This document shows positions 44,644 through 52,874 of a DNA stretch of 64,000 nucleotides, piece after piece. Within the stretch, counting starts at the first letter, position 1; every line of letters begins with the position of its first letter. The notes beneath the pieces were generated by a model. The model was not told where the DNA came from and did no database searches. It worked only from the letters and a program-made list of their open reading frames with translations. The position numbers and the translations under genes are program-made. This DNA is from Bacteroidota bacterium (GTDB lineage: Bacteria > Bacteroidota > Bacteroidia > Chitinophagales > Chitinophagaceae): NCBI GenBank assembly GCA_013289015.1, contig JABDAV010000004.1:1-64000 (forward strand), read 5' to 3'.

Positions 44644-44857
44644 AAAATATAGCCTCTTAAGTTTTTTCATTTTTCTTGTTGCACATTCTTATGCACAGGT
44701 TACAGGCAATGATCCGCAACACGAGAATTTCATGACCTCAGACGGAAAGATCTACGTAGTTATGGCAGTAGTGGTGGTAATATTATCAGGTCTTTTCATC
44801 TACCTGTTTAGTTTAGATAAAAAGATCAGTAAACTTGAGCGGAATAAGAAAGAATAA
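44630..44857 (+). CDS. CcmD-like small membrane protein
   Basis: A 75-residue protein with an N-terminal signal-like segment (ending SYAQ), a second membrane helix (about 44-65) and a charged tail (SLDKKISKLERNKKE). Size, topology and its position overlapping the end of the ccsA/ccmC-like gene fit the CcmD family proteins of Bacteroidota that support heme export. The sequence itself is poorly conserved in this family. Confidence 0.75.
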   Translation: MKLFKKYSLLSFFIFLVAHSYAQVTGNDPQHENFMTSDGKIYVVMAVVVVILSGLFIYLFSLDKKISKLERNKKE

Positions 44858-44922
44858 ATTTTTTTCAATAAAAAACAACGAACGTTCATTAGTTCATTCA
44901 ATAAAATTTTAAATTCCTAACG

Positions 44923-46341
44923 ATGGCAGATAAACACTATAATTTTTTTGAAAGCGTTACAAAAAGTTTTGATAAGGCAGCAAAGTTTACCAACTGGGAA
45001 ACAGGAATACTGGAACAAATAAAAGAATGTAATTCTGTTTTCAGAATGAAATTTCCAATTAAAAGAGATGACGGATCTGTAGAAGTAATAGAAGCTTACC
45101 GCGCGCAACATTCTCATCATAAAACACCTTGTAAAGGTGGAATAAGATTCAGCGAAGCTGTTGACCAGGATGAAGTTATGGCGCTCGCCGCGTTGATGAC
45201 ATACAAATGTGCTATTGTAAATGTGCCCTTTGGCGGAGCAAAAGGCGGCATTAAAATCAATCCCAGGGAATACAGTGCATTTGAATTACAAAAGATTACA
45301 AGACGTTATACTTCAGAATTAGTTAAGAAAGATTTTATAGGGCCGGGCACCGATGTTCCCGCTCCTGATTATGGCACAGGCGAAAGAGAAATGGCCTGGA
45401 TTCTTGACACCTATACCGCCATGCATCCGGGTGAAGTGGATGCTATGGGATGTGTTACAGGCAAACCTGTAGCCCAAGGCGGTGTGAGGGGCAGAAAAGA
45501 AGCAACAGGTCTTGGCGTTTTTTATGGTATACGTGAAGTATGCAATATGCCTGATATAATGGAAAAACTAGGCTTACCAACAGGTGTAGAAGGTAAGAGA
45601 ATAATAGTACAGGGACTTGGAAATGTTGGATACCATACTGCTAAGTTTTTCAGGGAACATGGCGCTAAAGTAATTGCCATTGCTGAATTTGAAGGAGCAA
45701 TTTATAATGACGATGGCTTAAATGAAGAAGAAGTTTTTCAATACCGAAAAGTCAATAAATCCCTGTTAGGTTTTCCCGGCTCAACAAGTCTTGAGAAAAG
45801 CGGCGATGCACTGGAAATGGAATGTGACATTCTTATCCCGGCAGCATTGGAAAATGTTATCAATGCAGATAATGCAGATAAAGTGAGAGCAAAAATTATC
45901 GGCGAAGCAGCCAATGGTCCATTAACGCCTGAAGCAGATGATATACTTTCAAAAAGAGGAATTCTTGTAATTCCTGATATGTACCTGAATGCAGGCGGGG
46001 TTACCGTTTCTTATTTTGAATGGCTTAAAAATTTAAGTCACGTGCGTTACGGAAGAATGGAAAAACGCTTCACAGAAAATCTCAATAAACATATTCTCGG
46101 TCAAATGGAAGAACTTACCGGAAAAACCGTTAACACAAGAGAGAAAACGCTTATTGAACATGGACCAGATGAAGTTGATCTTGTGTACAGCGGCCTTGAG
46201 CAAACTATGATTGAAGCCACACGCGAAATCATGGCTTGCTGGAAAGCAAATGATAAAATTCCTGATATGCGCACCGCAGCTTATGTGGTTGCCATTGATA
46301 AAGTAGGAACAAGCTATGCTGAACTCGGCATCTTTCCTTAA
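44923..46341 (+). CDS. gdhA: Glu/Leu/Phe/Val dehydrogenase (glutamate dehydrogenase type)
   Basis: A 472-residue cytoplasmic dehydrogenase converting glutamate to 2-oxoglutarate and ammonia, or the reverse. The N-terminal substrate domain shows PCKGGIRFSE and VPFGGAKGGIKINP with the catalytic Lys residues, and GPGTDVPAPDYGTGEREMAW. The Rossmann domain starts at IIVQGLGNVGYHTAKFF (about 227-243), followed by NAD-site residues. The C-terminal end fits hexameric NAD-dependent forms; leucine dehydrogenase is less likely by length. It ends in a terminator and has its own intergenic upstream region with repeated GTTCATT words. Confidence 0.9.
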   Translation: MADKHYNFFESVTKSFDKAAKFTNWETGILEQIKECNSVFRMKFPIKRDDGSVEVIEAYRAQHSHHKTPCKGGIRFSEAVDQDEVMALAALMTYKCAIVNVPFGGAKGGIKINPREYSAFELQKITRRYTSELVKKDFIGPGTDVPAPDYGTGEREMAWILDTYTAMHPGEVDAMGCVTGKPVAQGGVRGRKEATGLGVFYGIREVCNMPDIMEKLGLPTGVEGKRIIVQGLGNVGYHTAKFFREHGAKVIAIAEFEGAIYNDDGLNEEEVFQYRKVNKSLLGFPGSTSLEKSGDALEMECDILIPAALENVINADNADKVRAKIIGEAANGPLTPEADDILSKRGILVIPDMYLNAGGVTVSYFEWLKNLSHVRYGRMEKRFTENLNKHILGQMEELTGKTVNTREKTLIEHGPDEVDLVYSGLEQTMIEATREIMACWKANDKIPDMRTAAYVVAIDKVGTSYAELGIFP

Positions 46342-46362
46342 TCGGATAAAAAACTCTGTATG

Positions 46363-46396
46363 AAAAACCGTTGCAAAGCCAACGGTTTTTTGTTTG
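46363..46396 (+). terminator. Terminator after glutamate dehydrogenase
   Basis: Hairpin AAAACCGTTG-CAAAGC-CAACGGTTTT followed by further T residues, 22 bp after the stop codon. Confidence 0.85.
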
Positions 46397-46501
46397 ATTG
46401 ATATTAATACCAGGGAAACAGTTATAACATTACACTTGGCAAAGTTTTCTTTACTTTATCATTTTATGCAAACTCAAATTTCATCTTAGAAGATAAAGGC
46501 T

Positions 46502-47653
46502 ATGAAGTATTACATCATTGCAGGTGAAGCAAGCGGCGATTTGCATGGAAGTAATCTTATAAAAGAACTAAGAAAGCTCGACAGCAATGCAAATATCCGT
46601 TGCTGGGGCGGAGATTTGATGCAGGCAACCGGTGCAACACTTGTTAAGCATTATCGTGAACTTGCTTTTATGGGTTTTACCGAAGTGGTGATGAATTTAA
46701 AAACTATTCTTTCTAACTTAAAATTCTGCAAAGAAGATATATTAAAATTTCAACCTGATGTTTTACTGCTTATAGATTACCCCGGGTTTAATTTACGTAT
46801 TGCAGAATGGTTTCATAAGCTTAAAGCTCAAAGCTCAAAGCTCAGGGCTAAGATCGTTTTCTATATCTCACCACAGGTTTGGGCATGGAAAGAAAGCCGG
46901 GTACCCAAAATGAAAAAGACGATTGATAAGATGATCGTTATTCTTCCGTTTGAAAAAGAATATTATAAAAACAAATGGAACTGGGAGGTTGATTATGTTG
47001 GCCACCCGCTGGTGCAGGTGATTGAAGAATTTAAAAACAATCAGCAGCCAGAAGAATCTAAAACCGAAAACAGTAAACCCGAAACTGCAAATTATATTGC
47101 GCTTCTTCCAGGCAGCCGCAAACAGGAAATATCAAAAAAACTTCCCATCATGCTGGAGATCAGCAAATCATTTCCGCAATATCAATTTGTGCTGGCAAAG
47201 GCACCGGCGCTGGAAGATGAATTTTATGCAGGTTTCATGCAGCATTACACAAACGTTTCTTCTGTGAGAAATAAAACATACGAATTGTTGATGCAATCAA
47301 AAGCTGCATTGGTAACAAGCGGAACAGCCACATTGGAAACGGCATTATTCCAGGTGCCTGAAGTTGTTTGTTATAAGGGAAGCAATATCAGTTACCAGAT
47401 CGCAAAACGACTCATTAAAATAAAATATATTTCACTGGTGAATTTAATAATGGATAAGCCTGTTGTAAAAGAGCTGATACAAAATGATCTTACTGTTGAA
47501 AATGCAAAAGAAGAATTGTCTGCTTTGTTATTTGATGAATCAAGACAAAAGCAATTAAAAAAAGATTACGAAGATTTAAAGAATATTTTATCTGCAGGCG
47601 GCAACGCTTCTGCTAATGCTGCAACAATTATCTTCAACTTTGTATCAGCATAA
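46502..47653 (+). CDS. lpxB: Lipid-A-disaccharide synthase
   Basis: Glycosyltransferase GT19 that joins UDP-2,3-diacylglucosamine and lipid X in lipid A synthesis, 383 residues, peripheral at the inner membrane. Clear motifs: IIAGEASGDLHGSNLIKEL at the N-terminus, YISPQVWAWKESR, DYVGHPLVQ, ALLPGSRKQEISKKLP and TSGTATLETALFQVP. Two low-complexity inserts stand out: a heptamer repeat (AAAGCTC three times) near residue 110 and a Glu/Lys/Asn-rich loop around residue 180 (EESKTENSKPETAN). Both are in frame. Confidence 0.95.
   Translation: MKYYIIAGEASGDLHGSNLIKELRKLDSNANIRCWGGDLMQATGATLVKHYRELAFMGFTEVVMNLKTILSNLKFCKEDILKFQPDVLLLIDYPGFNLRIAEWFHKLKAQSSKLRAKIVFYISPQVWAWKESRVPKMKKTIDKMIVILPFEKEYYKNKWNWEVDYVGHPLVQVIEEFKNNQQPEESKTENSKPETANYIALLPGSRKQEISKKLPIMLEISKSFPQYQFVLAKAPALEDEFYAGFMQHYTNVSSVRNKTYELLMQSKAALVTSGTATLETALFQVPEVVCYKGSNISYQIAKRLIKIKYISLVNLIMDKPVVKELIQNDLTVENAKEELSALLFDESRQKQLKKDYEDLKNILSAGGNASANAATIIFNFVSA
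46823..46843 (+). repeat. Three tandem AAAGCTC heptamers inside lpxB
   Basis: Three exact copies of AAAGCTC lie in the coding sequence. Three copies (21 bp) keep the frame, while a gain or loss of one would shift it. The encoded segment (KAQSSKLRAK) lies between two conserved blocks and is probably a surface loop. Confidence 0.8.
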
Positions 47654-47707
47654 AATTAACAAACTATCAATGTTCGTTTTACGTTATTGATGTTCAAATA
47701 AAGATCT

Positions 47708-48178
47708 ATGAAAAAAATATTTTTATACTGCTGTTTGTTTTCAGTTATAACAATTTCTTCCTGTGCGCAGCAGCAATCGCAACAGAAATTTGCGGTTACA
47801 AAAACAGATGATGAATGGAAAAAAGTTCTTACGCCTGAGCAATTTGATGTAACAAGAAAGGCAGGCACTGAACGCCCGTTCACCGGCAAGTATTGGGACA
47901 ATCATGAAAAAGGAACTTACTATTGTGTTTGTTGCGGTGTGCCTTTATTCAGCAGCGATACAAAATTTGAAAGCGGCACAGGCTGGCCAAGTTTTTACGC
48001 GCCCCTGAATAAAAAATATGTTGGGGAAAGAGAAGATGATTCTTACGGTATGTCGCGCAGCGAAGTTTATTGCACCAATTGCGGAGCACATTTGGGCCAT
48101 GTGTTTAATGATGGCCCCGCGCCAACAGGATTGCGATACTGCATGAACTCAGCAGCGCTCAATTTTAAGAAGGAGTAA
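47708..48178 (+). CDS. msrB: Peptide methionine-(R)-S-oxide reductase, lipoprotein form
   Basis: MsrB reduces methionine R-sulfoxide in proteins. The 156-residue protein begins with a lipoprotein signal ending ISSC, so it is exported and membrane-anchored in the envelope. The MsrB fold is shown by the two zinc Cys pairs ([11 protein letters not shown] and [11 protein letters not shown]), the block [14 protein letters not shown], and the catalytic Cys in [11 protein letters not shown]. It is followed 73 bp later by a cytochrome b and a molybdopterin oxidoreductase gene, an arrangement that recalls envelope methionine sulfoxide repair. Confidence 0.93.
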   Translation: MKKIFLYCCLFSVITISSCAQQQSQQKFAVTKTDDEWKKVLTPEQFDVTRKAGTERPFTGKYWDNHEKGTYYCVCCGVPLFSSDTKFESGTGWPSFYAPLNKKYVGEREDDSYGMSRSEVYCTNCGAHLGHVFNDGPAPTGLRYCMNSAALNFKKE

Positions 48179-48251
48179 TTCAGATGTATAATGCGAGATG
48201 TATGATTTTTTGTTGCAGCTAACCATTACTTCCTGTTCTATATTTATACTG

Positions 48252-48935
48252 ATGAAAAAAATAGTAAAGAAACATCCGCTTGCTATTCGCTGGTTTCACT
48301 GGATAAATTTTCCTGTGTTAACTATAATGATCTGGAGCGGCCTGTTAATTTACTGGGCTAACGATGTATATCAAATAAAAGTTGGTAATACAGTTATCTA
48401 CAAATTTTTTCCGAAAGGATTGTATAACGCATTAAATGTTCCTTTTCATCTTGCAAAAGGCATGAGCTTTCATTTTGCTTTTGCATGGCTGTTCATCATT
48501 AACGGCATTTTGTATGTTGCCTATACTATTTTTTCCGGCGAATGGCGTTACCTCTTTCCCAACAGAAAATCATTTAAAGAAGCGTGGCAGGTTTTGTTGC
48601 ATGATCTGCATATAAAAAAATATGAACCGCCGCAACAAAAATATAATGCGGCACAACGCATAGCCTATACTGCAATTATTTTTATGGGAATGGGAAGTGT
48701 GTTAACAGGACTTGCTATTTATAAACCGGTTCAGTTCTCCCGGGCAACATTTTTATGTGGCGGATATGAAGCAGCAAGAGTTGAACATTTTATACTTACC
48801 ATCGGTTACGTTTTATTTTTTCTTATTCATATTTTCCAGGTGATAAAAACAGGATGGAATAATTTCCAGGCAATGATCAGCGGGCTTGAAGTAATTAAAA
48901 CTGAAAAACAAATTCCGGTAAATGAGCAGGCGTGA
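48252..48935 (+). CDS. Membrane cytochrome b (cytochrome b561/Ni-hydrogenase-type)
   Basis: About 227 residues with four membrane segments and His residues suited to bind b heme: IRWFHWINFPVLTIM (helix 1), FHFAFAWLFIINGIL (helix 2), AQRIAYTAIIFMGMGSVLTG (helix 3), VEHFILTIGYVLFFLIHIF (helix 4). It matches the thiosulfate-reductase/Ni-hydrogenase cytochrome b group. The start at 48252 is preferred over 48198 because the earlier residues add a second hydrophobic piece with no role. Its stop overlaps the start of the molybdoprotein gene by 14 bp, so it is probably the electron-donating membrane partner. Confidence 0.83.
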   Translation: MKKIVKKHPLAIRWFHWINFPVLTIMIWSGLLIYWANDVYQIKVGNTVIYKFFPKGLYNALNVPFHLAKGMSFHFAFAWLFIINGILYVAYTIFSGEWRYLFPNRKSFKEAWQVLLHDLHIKKYEPPQQKYNAAQRIAYTAIIFMGMGSVLTGLAIYKPVQFSRATFLCGGYEAARVEHFILTIGYVLFFLIHIFQVIKTGWNNFQAMISGLEVIKTEKQIPVNEQA

Positions 48936-49692
48936 TTATTTTTCAAAACGCACAAAAGAAATAAGCAATTCAGCTTACAAAAAAAGAATGCTCTTTTCTT
49001 TTTTAATATTTGTTGCATTTGTTACTGCAGGAATTTTTGCCTGGAAATGGCTCAACAATCAACCCAATGACCAGGGCGCATTAAAACCTTTGCGCAAAAC
49101 ACTTGAAGTAAATGAAAAGCTGCTTACATCAACTTTTGACACGGCAAAAAAAGTCAAGACATACGATGAAAAAGATGCTGTAAAAAATGTGCGTGTAAAT
49201 GGATTGATTGGCATGGAAAAAACAATTGACACAGCAACGTGGCGTTTGCAGGTTGTACGTGGTGATGGCGACACTTTAAAGATATCGCTTGCAGAAATTG
49301 AAAGCCTTCCCAAAGAAGATGTGGTATTCGATTTTAAATGTATTGAAGGCTGGAGCCAGGTAACACATTGGGCGGGTGTTCCGTTAAAAACTTTTATGGA
49401 TCATTATCATTTGAATGGCCAGGAACGAATGAATTATGTAGGCCTTCAAACTGTTGATAAAAAATATTATGTTGGTATTGATATGCCAAGTGCGCTTCAG
49501 TCGCAAACCATTCTTTGTTATGAAACGAATAACAAGCCCTTGCCAATGAACCAGGGTTACCCGTTGCGTTTGATCATTCCTGTTAAGTACGGAATAAAAC
49601 ATTTAAAGCAGATCGGCACCATGTATTTCAGCAATCAAAAACCTCCGGATTATTGGGCAGAACGCGGCTATGATTATTATGCCGGGCTTTAA
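48922..49692 (+). CDS. Molybdopterin-dependent oxidoreductase (sulfite oxidase/MsrP-like fold)
   Basis: A 256-residue protein with an N-terminal membrane anchor (about 28-48) and a sulfite-oxidase-type Mo-cofactor domain. The molybdenum-ligand Cys is in the conserved FDFKCIEGWS (about 135-144). Cofactor-contact segments are PSALQSQTILCYETNNKPLP and GYPLRLIIPVKYGIKHLKQI. There is an SRRDYF near the start that recalls a Tat motif, though the hydrophobic stretch is farther away than usual. It overlaps the cytochrome b gene, as in MsrP/MsrQ (YedY/YedZ), with msrB just upstream. The substrate is not proven. Confidence 0.83.
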   Translation: MSRRDYFSKRTKEISNSAYKKRMLFSFLIFVAFVTAGIFAWKWLNNQPNDQGALKPLRKTLEVNEKLLTSTFDTAKKVKTYDEKDAVKNVRVNGLIGMEKTIDTATWRLQVVRGDGDTLKISLAEIESLPKEDVVFDFKCIEGWSQVTHWAGVPLKTFMDHYHLNGQERMNYVGLQTVDKKYYVGIDMPSALQSQTILCYETNNKPLPMNQGYPLRLIIPVKYGIKHLKQIGTMYFSNQKPPDYWAERGYDYYAGL

Positions 49693-49865
49693 TGAAACAA
49701 CGGGATAATTACGAGCTTCACAAGTATTATGATCAGGCAAATAATAAAAATGAACAGCGATGTTCTGTTCATGCCGTTCATGAGTTTTATATTGGTATTA
49801 GTATACTCCTTCGGGTCGCGTTTCTTCAAAAAAAGATATTCCTGTATTTGTCTCCAGATGCCCAT
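49689..49865 (-). CDS. Small membrane protein (58 aa), possibly DUF6728-like
   Basis: A short leftward gene whose last bases overlap the stop of the molybdoprotein gene. It starts MGIWRQIQEYLFLKKRDPKE, continues NIKLMNGMNRTSLFIF and ends in one membrane helix (about 35-55) with the tail IPLFH. The pattern of an N-terminal amphipathic RDP segment, GMNR, then a single helix is one I associate with short conserved Bacteroidota proteins (DUF6728-type), but this name is tentative. The reading on the opposite strand (73 codons) looks random, so this strand is preferred. Confidence 0.6.
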   Translation of the reverse strand: MGIWRQIQEYLFLKKRDPKEYTNTNIKLMNGMNRTSLFIFIICLIIILVKLVIIPLFH

Positions 49866-49978
49866 CGCTCAAAGGTAAATTATTATTACTCTTTCATCCT
49901 GATTGAAAAGTGATGCTGACTGAACCAAGAATCAAGGCACAACTGTTGAAAAATCATCAGCACAAAAGTTAAATCAAG

Positions 49979-50025
49979 GCGCATCCCGCAAATGATATTC
50001 AACACATTTGCGGGTGCCCTTTTTT
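49979..50025 (+). terminator. Terminator of the msrB-cytochrome b-molybdoprotein unit
   Basis: Inverted repeat GCATCCCGCAAATG / CATTTGCGGGTGC with a short loop and TTTTTT behind it. It lies about 290 bp after the molybdoprotein stop. A second smaller hairpin (CGTTC-TTTTTT-GAACG) follows directly. The rest of 49866-50239 is without recognised features. Confidence 0.7.
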
Positions 50026-50227
50026 CGTTCTTTTTTGAACGGGAAAAAAAAGAACAAACATAAGAATGCGAAGCATCCACTTAAATATTAAAGAGCAATC
50101 AAAACATCTGTAACAAATGCAGGTCGCAAACGTTTTACTCCGTTCACACAGTATAAACTTTTTTTTAATGTCGTTAAAATACTGTTTTTGTAAATGTTCC
50201 GTTATAGCTCTGACTTTCCAATGTAAA

Positions 50228-50235
50228 TATCTTTG
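50228..50235 (+). promoter_or_regulatory. Candidate -7 box (TATCTTTG) right before pdxJ
   Basis: TAnnTTTG match ending only 4 nt before the pdxJ ATG. If used, transcription would start at or very near the start codon, giving a leaderless mRNA. No clear -33 element was found at the right distance, so this is tentative. Confidence 0.35.
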
Positions 50236-50239
50236 AACC

Positions 50240-50977
50240 ATGACTAAACTAAGTGTAAACATCAACAAACTGGCAACGTTGCGCAACAGCCGCGGCGGAA
50301 ACAATCCTGATATTATTCAAGCCGCTATTGATGCACAAAAATTTGGTGCGGATGGTATTACTGTTCATCCGCGGCCTGATGAAAGACATATTCGTTATGA
50401 TGATGTTCGCCGCATAAAAAAGATCATTACTACAGAATTTAATATTGAAGGCAATCCGCAGGAACAAAAATTTGTTGACCTGGTCTTACAAACAAAGCCA
50501 ACGCAGGTTACATTGGTGCCCGATACCTTGAACCAGGTTACCAGCAATCATGGTTGGAATACTATCGAACACAAAAAATATTTAACCGGTATTATTGGAG
50601 TGTTTAAAAAGGCACGTATACGCACCTCTATTTTTATTGATCCTAAAATTGAAATGATAGAAGCTGCTGCTGAAACCGGAACAGACCGTGTTGAATTATA
50701 TACTGAAGCATACGCACATAATTATGCTGAAGATAAAGAAAGTGCTATTGCCTCCTATCTTGCTGCGGCAGTTGCTGCAAGAGAAATGAATATTGGTTTA
50801 AATGCAGGACACGATCTTGATTTGAAGAACCTGCATTATTTCATAAAAAATATTTCATGGATTGATGAAGTAAGCATTGGCCACGCACTTATATGCGATG
50901 CTATTTATTATGGTTTTGAAAACATCATCCAGATGTATAAACGCCAGCTTGCTTTGCCCGAAGGGAATTTATTCTGA
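50240..50977 (+). CDS. pdxJ: Pyridoxine 5'-phosphate synthase
   Basis: Cytoplasmic TIM-barrel enzyme that condenses 3-amino-2-oxopropyl phosphate with deoxyxylulose 5-phosphate to make pyridoxine 5'-phosphate (DXP-dependent vitamin B6 route). 245 residues, the normal length. Signatures: LSVNINKLATLRNSRGGNNP at the N-terminus, GADGITVHPRPDERHIRYDD, then QVTLVPDTLNQVTSNHGW, GTDRVELYTEAYA, and GLNAGHDLDLKNL. The start is fixed by the N-terminal motif. Confidence 0.97.
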   Translation: MTKLSVNINKLATLRNSRGGNNPDIIQAAIDAQKFGADGITVHPRPDERHIRYDDVRRIKKIITTEFNIEGNPQEQKFVDLVLQTKPTQVTLVPDTLNQVTSNHGWNTIEHKKYLTGIIGVFKKARIRTSIFIDPKIEMIEAAAETGTDRVELYTEAYAHNYAEDKESAIASYLAAAVAAREMNIGLNAGHDLDLKNLHYFIKNISWIDEVSIGHALICDAIYYGFENIIQMYKRQLALPEGNLF

Positions 50978-51035
50978 TAAATATATTAATTCAACAAAAC
51001 GCCTTGTGACGCATACCACAAAACGCCACAGCTTA

Positions 51036-51795
51036 CCGTCATGCCCGGCAACGACCGGGCATCTCATTATCAGGATGTACACGACTTTTAATCATGAGAT
51101 TCTCACTTTTCCGAATGGCGGAACAGGTCGTGGGAAAGGCGTGCTTGAGATCATTGATTTGATAAAAGCTTTAAGGGCTGGAATAAAACACAATCACCGG
51201 TCCGTCATGCCCGGCAACGACCGGGCATCTCATTATCAGGATGTATATGACCTTAAATCATGAGATTCCCACTTTTCCGAATAGCGGAACAGGTCGTAGG
51301 AAAGACGTGCGTGAGATCATTGATTTGATAAAAGCTTTAAAGGCTGGAATAAAACACAATCACCGGTCCGTCATGCCCGGCAACGACCGGGCATCTCATT
51401 ATCAGGATGTATATGACCTTAAATCATGAGATTCCCACTTTTCCGAATAGCGGAACAGGTCGTAGGAAAGACGTGCGTGAGATCATTGATTTGATAAAAG
51501 CTTTAAAGGCTGGAATAAAACACAATCACCGGTCCGTCATGCCCGGCAACGACCGGGCATCTCATTATCAGGATGTATATGACCTTAAATCATGAGATTC
51601 CCACTTTTCCGAATAGCGGAACAGGTCGTAGGAAAGACGTGCGTGAGATCATTGATTTGATAAAAGCTTTAAAGGCTGGAATAAAACACAATCACCGGTC
51701 CGTCATGCCCGGCAACGACCGGGCATCTCATTATCAGGATGTATATGACCTTAAATCATGAGATTCCCACTTCCGTGCGAAAGACGTGCAGTCAG
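51036..51795. repeat. 166-bp tandem repeat array (about 4.5 units)
   Basis: The palindrome TGCCCGG-CAACGA-CCGGGCA occurs at 51042, 51208, 51374, 51540 and 51706, exactly 166 bp apart. The inner units are practically identical; the first is diverged and the last is cut off after CCCACTT. Each unit also holds the arms ATCTCAT/ATGAGAT and a TTCCG/CGGAA hairpin. The open frames of about 62 codons inside it are by-products. No other gene lies in 50978-51890. Confidence 0.9.
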
Positions 51796-51890
51796 GCTTA
51801 TTGATTTCCTAAGCACTTTGTAAGCCAACACATGATCAATTTCAAAATTTCGCCATTCCAACATTTCAAAATTCTTTGTAATCTTATGCA

Positions 51891-52373
51891 ATGAATGAAT
51901 GGCATGATTTATTTGTAGCAACCGCAGGCGCTTCCGCTGCGTTAACCGGTTTAATATTCGTTGGTGTTTCAATAAACCTCTCACGCATTCTTGCTTATCC
52001 AAAATTGCCAAGCCGGGCGTTGTTATCACTTATATTATTATCAACTATACTTATTGTTTCAGTGCTTTTATTGATTCCGCATCAAAAAAATTTTGTTGCA
52101 GGCATTCAAGTTTTACTGGTTGGCTCCTGCTGCTGGATTGCTTCTTCTATTATCGGTATATCTATTACAAGTAAAACAGACAAACAATATAGAAAAGCAA
52201 ATTTTATAACAATGCTGATAGATCAGCTTGCAACATTTCCATATATTATTGCAGCCATACTTTTACTGCTGAATAATGAACAAGGGTTTTATTTTGTTGT
52301 TGCTGCATTTGTTATAAGCATCGTTAAATCTATTATTGATGCATGGGTTCTATTAATTGAAATAAACCGCTAA
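51891..52373 (+). CDS. Four-helix membrane protein of unknown function
   Basis: A 160-residue membrane protein with about four hydrophobic segments (about 9-31, 43-62, 70-92 and 110-150, the last probably two helices). It starts MNEWHDLFVATAGASAALTG, a Gly/Ala-rich first helix seen in several uncharacterised bacterial membrane proteins. Its stop is 2 bp before the DUF1801 gene, so it heads a four-gene run (membrane protein, DUF1801, GNAT, dipeptidase). No function assigned. Confidence 0.65.
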   Translation: MNEWHDLFVATAGASAALTGLIFVGVSINLSRILAYPKLPSRALLSLILLSTILIVSVLLLIPHQKNFVAGIQVLLVGSCCWIASSIIGISITSKTDKQYRKANFITMLIDQLATFPYIIAAILLLLNNEQGFYFVVAAFVISIVKSIIDAWVLLIEINR

Positions 52374-52375
52374 CT

Positions 52376-52873
52376 ATGAGTAAAGAACAAAACCAGGAGT
52401 TACTGAAATTTCTCGCTGTTTATCCTGAAGAAAAACAAAAAACTGTTTTATGGCTGAGAGACTTCATCTGGGATCAATACCCGCATTGCAATGAATTGAT
52501 CTATGATAATTATAATGCACTGGCATTCGGATGGTCGCCTACTGATAGAGTTGGTCATACATTTTGTTCGATTGCTGTTGGCAGGACAAGTCATAATATT
52601 CATTTTGGTTTTTATTGGGGAAATGAAATTGCAGATCCTGAAAAAAAATTATTAGGCGAAGGCCATCAGTACCGTTATATATTGGTGGATGATATCAAAA
52701 AATTTCCCAAAGCTTATATTAAAAAATTAGTGAAGGAAGCATATGCCAATTCACTGGGGAAAGTAAAAGATCCAAAGCAATTGCACAAAGGAGAAACGAT
52801 CGTTAAATCAATATCGGCAGCAAAAAGAGCAATGAAAAAATCACCACCGAAAAAGAAAAGCATTAAAAAATAA
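52376..52873 (+). CDS. DUF1801 domain-containing protein
   Basis: A 165-residue cytoplasmic protein. The opening LKFLAVYPEEKQKTVLWLRD and the later VGHTFCSIAVGRTSHNIHFGFYWG fit the DUF1801/YdhG-like fold, whose members bind small ligands but have no settled function. The C-terminal tail is strongly basic (KKSPPKKKSIKK). It is tightly packed between the membrane protein and the GNAT gene (1-2 bp gaps). Confidence 0.72.
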   Translation: MSKEQNQELLKFLAVYPEEKQKTVLWLRDFIWDQYPHCNELIYDNYNALAFGWSPTDRVGHTFCSIAVGRTSHNIHFGFYWGNEIADPEKKLLGEGHQYRYILVDDIKKFPKAYIKKLVKEAYANSLGKVKDPKQLHKGETIVKSISAAKRAMKKSPPKKKSIKK

Positions 52874-52874
52874 A

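Noticed and set aside
49692-49913. Plus-strand 73-codon frame after the Mo enzyme gene
   Set aside because: Overlaps the better-supported 58-codon minus-strand membrane gene and has random composition.
51241-51761. Three overlapping identical 62-codon frames
   Set aside because: Generated by the 166-bp repeat (not a multiple of three); each frame runs from one unit into the next and has no start signal or family.
51036-51795. CRISPR array
   Set aside because: The units are 166 bp and identical throughout, with no unique spacers, and no cas genes are in the window.
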